Positions 7,876 through 10,035 of a stretch of 10,035 nt of DNA are shown one piece after another. The position numbers were made by a program, and so were the translations under genes. How positions within the stretch are numbered: position 1 is the stretch's first letter; each line of letters opens with the position of its first letter. This DNA is from Verrucomicrobiota bacterium. GTDB lineage: Bacteria > Verrucomicrobiota > Verrucomicrobiia > Chthoniobacterales > UBA10450. Location: positions 1-10,035 of the forward strand of contig QHOR01000082.1 of assembly GCA_003219395.1 (NCBI GenBank), written 5' to 3'. The notes beneath the pieces are model-generated. The model had not been told where the DNA came from and did not search any database. It was given only the letters and a program-made list of their open reading frames with translations.

Positions 7876-8133
7876 GTGGCTTATCGCGTTTACGTTATCC
7901 AAAACCCCGAGGGAAAATTTTACGTCGGATTATCCGATGATGTCGATCGCAGGGTCGAGCAACACAATGCGGGACAATCACGTTGGACAAAAAGAAGGGG
8001 TCCTTGGAAAACGATCTGGCAAAGCGAGGAGTTGCCGCTGAGTGATGCAAGGAAATTGGAGAATCGGTTGAAACGACAGCGACGTGGCAAAGGCTTCTAC
8101 GCGATCACTGGTTTGCCCCAACGTGGCTCATAA
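7876..8133 (+). CDS. Miniature GIY-YIG superfamily nuclease (YhbQ/UPF0213-like) next to tRNA-fMet
   Basis: An 85-residue protein that is a single GIY-YIG nuclease domain. The signature is VYV (5-7) and YVG (16-18), the catalytic arginine region is DRRVEQHN (24-31, Arg26 best candidate), and the metal-binding glutamate is Glu62 in RKLENRLKRQRRGKG. All expected catalytic positions are present, so an active enzyme is possible. The GTG start at 7876 is 17 bases past the tRNA end and puts the domain right at the N-terminus. No ribosome-binding site is visible, and the same frame stays open back through the tRNA to 7732. The last codons (R-G-S-stop) lie in the degraded fMet tRNA copy, whose CATAA sequence supplies the TAA. 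Small proteins of this family are often plain housekeeping or unknown. The bracketing by tRNA sequence suggests a mobile or homing origin instead. Substrate unknown. Confidence 0.85.
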   Translation: MAYRVYVIQNPEGKFYVGLSDDVDRRVEQHNAGQSRWTKRRGPWKTIWQSEELPLSDARKLENRLKRQRRGKGFYAITGLPQRGS

Positions 8134-8178
8134 TCCGGCAACTGCCGGACCGCGGGTTCAAATCCCCCGCAACCAAAT
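8125..8178 (+). repeat. Degenerate duplicate of the 3' half of tRNA-fMet
   Basis: GGCTCATAA (8125-8133) repeats the anticodon-loop sequence at 7812-7820. Bases 8150-8178 repeat 7829-7861 (T-arm, acceptor 3' strand, encoded CCA and AAT) exactly except for a 4-base deletion in the CCCGCC run. Between them the native variable region is replaced by CCGGC-AACT-GCCGG, a perfect 5-bp hairpin. The 5' half of the tRNA is absent or unrecognisable (a CTGGT at about 8109-8113 may be a trace). This is not a functional tRNA. It is arranged like the second attachment-site-like repeat of an element sitting between 7859 and about 8149. Confidence 0.85.
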
Positions 8179-8259
8179 CAATTTTGCAGATTTGGAAACG
8201 ACTTGCCGCTCGTGATTCTCTTGGCAAACTGTATGCCCGTCGTTCCGCTAAAAATGTAA

Positions 8260-8331
8260 TCCAGCGTAGCTCAGTGGTAGAGCGGTCGGCTGTTAACCGA
8301 TTGGTCGTAGGTTCGAATCCTACCGCTGGAG
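8260..8331 (+). tRNA. tRNA-Asn (GTT anticodon)
   Basis: A standard 72-base cloverleaf: acceptor TCCAGCG/CGCTGGA, D-loop AGTGGTAG, anticodon loop CTGTTAA with GTT at 8292-8294, T-arm GTAGG-TTCGAAT-CCTAC, and discriminator G at 8331. The 3' CCA is not encoded, unlike in the neighbouring initiator tRNA, so it must be added after transcription. No convincing promoter of its own is seen, and it may be transcribed from the tRNA-fMet side. Confidence 0.97.
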
Positions 8332-8339
8332 CGAATTTT

Positions 8340-8413
8340 TAAACCGCTCACGACGAGCGATTTCGTCAGCTGGCAGGACCGGTTTAGAGAGCAATGGCAG
8401 GAAATTTGCCAGC
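8340..8413. repeat. Cluster of nested inverted repeats after tRNA-Asn
   Basis: Several short perfect inverted repeats crowd into 74 bases: TAAACCG/CGGTTTA (8340-8346, 8380-8386), CGCTC/GAGCG (8345-8349, 8355-8359), GACGA/TCGTC (8352-8356, 8363-8367), GCTGGCA/TGCCAGC (8369-8375, 8407-8413) and TGGCA/TGCCA (8395-8399, 8407-8411). Some are mutually exclusive. CGCTC/GAGCG is followed by only a short T-run (ATTTC) and could be a weak tRNA terminator. The remainder is unexplained structure in a region of gene decay. Confidence 0.45.
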
Positions 8414-8416
8414 AGA

Positions 8417-8723
8417 TCAGCAAGCGACGCAAGAATTCACCCTGTCTGCCGGAGTAAACGCATTGACTCCTGCAATACTTTTCCCGGTAGTAAGCAAACG
8501 CAACGGGGATGTCGGTGTGCTTTTTTAGTCCGAGCCGACGAATAAATTCACGCAGCGAAATACCTTTGGACGGCTGAACACGTGGCCCGTCTTTGGTTCC
8601 AAAGTCCATCTCAGTTTGATCTTTTTTATCTCCGGTCCGAGATGGCTGCTCGAATTCGTTTTGGCATCTCGAGTACGAACCGCTTGTGCCCTTCGGCCTC
8701 GAACTCCTCTCCCGCGCGTACAA
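8417..8723 (-). pseudogene. Truncated, frameshifted remnant of a small protein gene of unknown family
   Basis: The minus-strand frame from 8723 (TTG; a better Met is at 8609) encodes a plausible helical domain, GISLREFIRRLGLKKHTD then FAYYREKY, ending at base 8475. Skipping one base there (T at 8474) continues as AGVNAFTPADRVNS and stops at 8417. The combined pattern of a helix, KxH, then AYYxEKY followed by FTPADxV resembles small helical domains I have seen in bacterial proteins, but I cannot name the family. In the unshifted frame the reading runs on into the antisense of tRNA-Asn and ends in RTYDQSVNSRPLYH, a well-known spurious tail, so that C-terminus should not be annotated. A second coding-like frame at 8742-8626 (VVRAGEEFEAEGHKRFVLE, then MPKRIRAAISDRR) may be another shifted piece of the same gene. 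Upstream and downstream parts are missing. Confidence 0.5.
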
Positions 8724-8800
8724 CCTTCAGGCGATGGCTTGGTTATTCAAGCAAACTGAGCTTTCGTCGCATCAAATACGGAGGAAAATACGGCCGAATT

Positions 8801-10035
8801 CTACCGCTTTGTATTGTTCGACGCGCTAGAGGCGAGTTTTTGGAAGCGCGGATCATTGCGAAGCGGATCGAACATGGGATCGAGCCGGAGCAGCGCGGGA
8901 GTGAGCGGCGATACCGTCAGACCACTGCTGTGCGGTATTGACAGCAGTTTCTGTAAAGCGGCGAGGGCGCGGTCGGGCTCTCCTGTTTGCGCCGCCACCC
9001 GGGCAAGGGTATCCAGCGGACAGGCACCAACCAGCGCGTCTTTCTCGATCGGCAACGTGGCCATCGCCTGGTCGATCAGTTTCAATGCGGCGGCTTTGTC
9101 ACCAAGACCCATATTGGTGAGTGCGAGAACTTGCATGAGCTCAACATTTTCCGGCTGTTCTTTGAGGAAAGGTTCCAGTTCGCTGCGGGCCTGTCGCCAA
9201 CTTTCCTGGGCAGCGGCGTGACCGCCGGCGATTTCTTGCGCCCAGCCTAAATAAAAGCGGAGTTCGCCATTACCATAACCCAACTCTGGGTCAGGCTTGG
9301 CCAGTATTTCCTTGAGCCGAGCGATGACCGGTGCAGGGCGACGCTCCAGGATCGCTTGATAAACTTGTGTTCCCAACGCGCCCGGGTCGTCGGCGTTTGG
9401 ATGCAGCGGAGTGAGTAGCGCCGCGGCACGCGGCAGGTCGCCTTCGGCTTGTGCGATAGCTGCCTTTGCCACAAGCGTATCCACGTCGTCGGGGGTGATA
9501 TTGAGAACCTGATCAAACTTTCGCAGGGCTTCTGGGAAACGCCGAAGAAACATATATGAAAACGCGTGCTGGCCGAGCAGGTTCACGTTGCGCGGGTCGA
9601 GCCGCTCGGCTTCGTTGAAGTAGGACTCGCTCCGGTCCCACTGGCCTCGCCTCCGCGCGACATAGGCCAGCGATTCGGGAATCCGGCTGTTATTCGGCAG
9701 AAACTGACGTGCCTGCTCGAAGTAGCGAACCGCCGTGTTGTAATCCCTCAGGCAATAGTAGTGGTAATAACCCTTGGCTAATACGGCCTCGCCCAGATCG
9801 GGCTGAAGCGTGAGCGCGGTCTCGGCTGCCTTCCGCGCCTCTTCACGCAGGGCGACTGTGGGTTGGAGATTCGCTTGGCTGTAACCGCGCGACTCCGTTA
9901 TTGAGAGCAGGGTCCAGGCAAGAGCGAACTTCAGGTCCAAGCGCACCGCCTCTCTCAGATATTTCTGCGCGCCAAGGGAATTGGCGGCTGAAGGTTGCGT
10001 TTTCAGAGTATAAGCCAACCCACGCAGGTAGGCTT
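8801..10035 (-). CDS. TPR-repeat protein, C-terminal part (N-terminus beyond the right edge)
   Basis: The frame is open from the window's right edge (AYLRGLAYTLKT) to TAG at 8803-8801, about 411 codons, so the start lies outside. A TTG at 10018 is internal and not the likely start. The protein is a chain of tetratricopeptide repeats, for example AEEALTLQP-like helices near 63-75, then 78-108, 113-141 (WDRSESYFNEAERLDP), 147-176 (FPEALRKFDQVLNITP) and 180-205, a less regular middle, and further helical pairs near 285-320 and 335-368 (counted from 10018). It ends LDPMFDPLRNDPRFQKL, a tail common in soil Verrucomicrobiota and Acidobacteriota proteins whose missing N-terminus is a Ser/Thr kinase, adenylate-cyclase-like or winged-helix regulatory domain. 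It most likely scaffolds protein contacts. Which effector domain it has cannot be told here. Confidence 0.87.
   Translation of the reverse strand, partial: AYLRGLAYTLKTQPSAANSLGAQKYLREAVRLDLKFALAWTLLSITESRGYSQANLQPTVALREEARKAAETALTLQPDLGEAVLAKGYYHYYCLRDYNTAVRYFEQARQFLPNNSRIPESLAYVARRRGQWDRSESYFNEAERLDPRNVNLLGQHAFSYMFLRRFPEALRKFDQVLNITPDDVDTLVAKAAIAQAEGDLPRAAALLTPLHPNADDPGALGTQVYQAILERRPAPVIARLKEILAKPDPELGYGNGELRFYLGWAQEIAGGHAAAQESWRQARSELEPFLKEQPENVELMQVLALTNMGLGDKAAALKLIDQAMATLPIEKDALVGACPLDTLARVAAQTGEPDRALAALQKLLSIPHSSGLTVSPLTPALLRLDPMFDPLRNDPRFQKLASSASNNTKR

Noticed and set aside
8134..8260. A second functional tRNA-fMet
   Set aside because: The 5' half is missing, the variable region is replaced by a hairpin and four acceptor/T-stem bases are deleted, so it cannot fold as a tRNA.
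8271..8723. A full-length 150-residue protein on the minus strand
   Set aside because: Its C-terminal third is the antisense of tRNA-Asn (tail RTYDQSVNSRPLYH is a classic false ORF), and the recognisable domain continues in another frame. It is annotated as a remnant ending at 8417 instead.
8582..8941. A 119-residue plus-strand frame
   Set aside because: It is antisense to the decayed gene and to the TPR gene's end, with low-complexity Ser/Arg-rich content typical of a shadow frame.
1..10035. CRISPR array, insertion sequence or phage genes
   Set aside because: No regularly spaced direct repeats, transposase, integrase or phage structural genes are seen on either strand.

Overview
This window looks like chromosomal DNA of a Gram-negative, soil-type bacterium. 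The best guess is Verrucomicrobiota (Chthoniobacterales-like), at modest confidence. The reasons are an LptF/LptG-type lipopolysaccharide-transport permease, a lipoprotein signal peptide, moderately GC-rich codon use, starts with little or no Shine-Dalgarno sequence, and a TPR protein of a style common in Verrucomicrobiota and Acidobacteriota. No taxonomic marker gene is present, so this rests on style, not proof.

Left half (1-4693, all minus strand). Reading in the direction of transcription, the order is: a flavin-dependent halogenase-like FAD oxidoreductase (4693-3383); a small lipoprotein whose ATG overlaps the halogenase stop in an ATGA junction (3386-2937); a 194-base gap; a large RND/MMPL-family exporter (2742-285); and the start of a secreted protein that runs off the left edge (210-1). 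The exporter carries a frameshift near 466-480 that moves its last transmembrane block into another frame. An envelope flavoenzyme, a lipoprotein and an MMPL exporter together resemble the tailoring and export end of aryl-polyene/xanthomonadin-type or other lipid-export loci, but no ketosynthase or acyl carrier protein is visible here.

Middle (4694-7598). A divergent intergenic region with a good sigma70-like promoter leads into an LptF/LptG-family permease (4806-5912, plus). This faces a convergent GT-C-fold, polyprenyl-phosphate-sugar-dependent-type membrane glycosyltransferase (7598-5961, minus). Both fit an envelope-building theme.

Right half (7599-10035). This part begins with an initiator tRNA-fMet (7782-7858) that has an unusual A29-U41 pair. 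A miniature GIY-YIG nuclease gene (7876-8133) starts 18 bases after the tRNA and ends inside a degraded copy of the 3' half of the same tRNA (about 8125-8178), which supplies the gene's stop codon. Then come tRNA-Asn (8260-8331), a tract of nested inverted repeats (8340-8413), and a frameshifted, truncated gene remnant (8723-8417). The nuclease bracketed by whole and relic fMet tRNA is the strongest candidate for something under-described: a tRNA-targeting mini-element or its scar. A TPR-repeat protein (10035-8801, minus) that enters from beyond the right edge closes the window.
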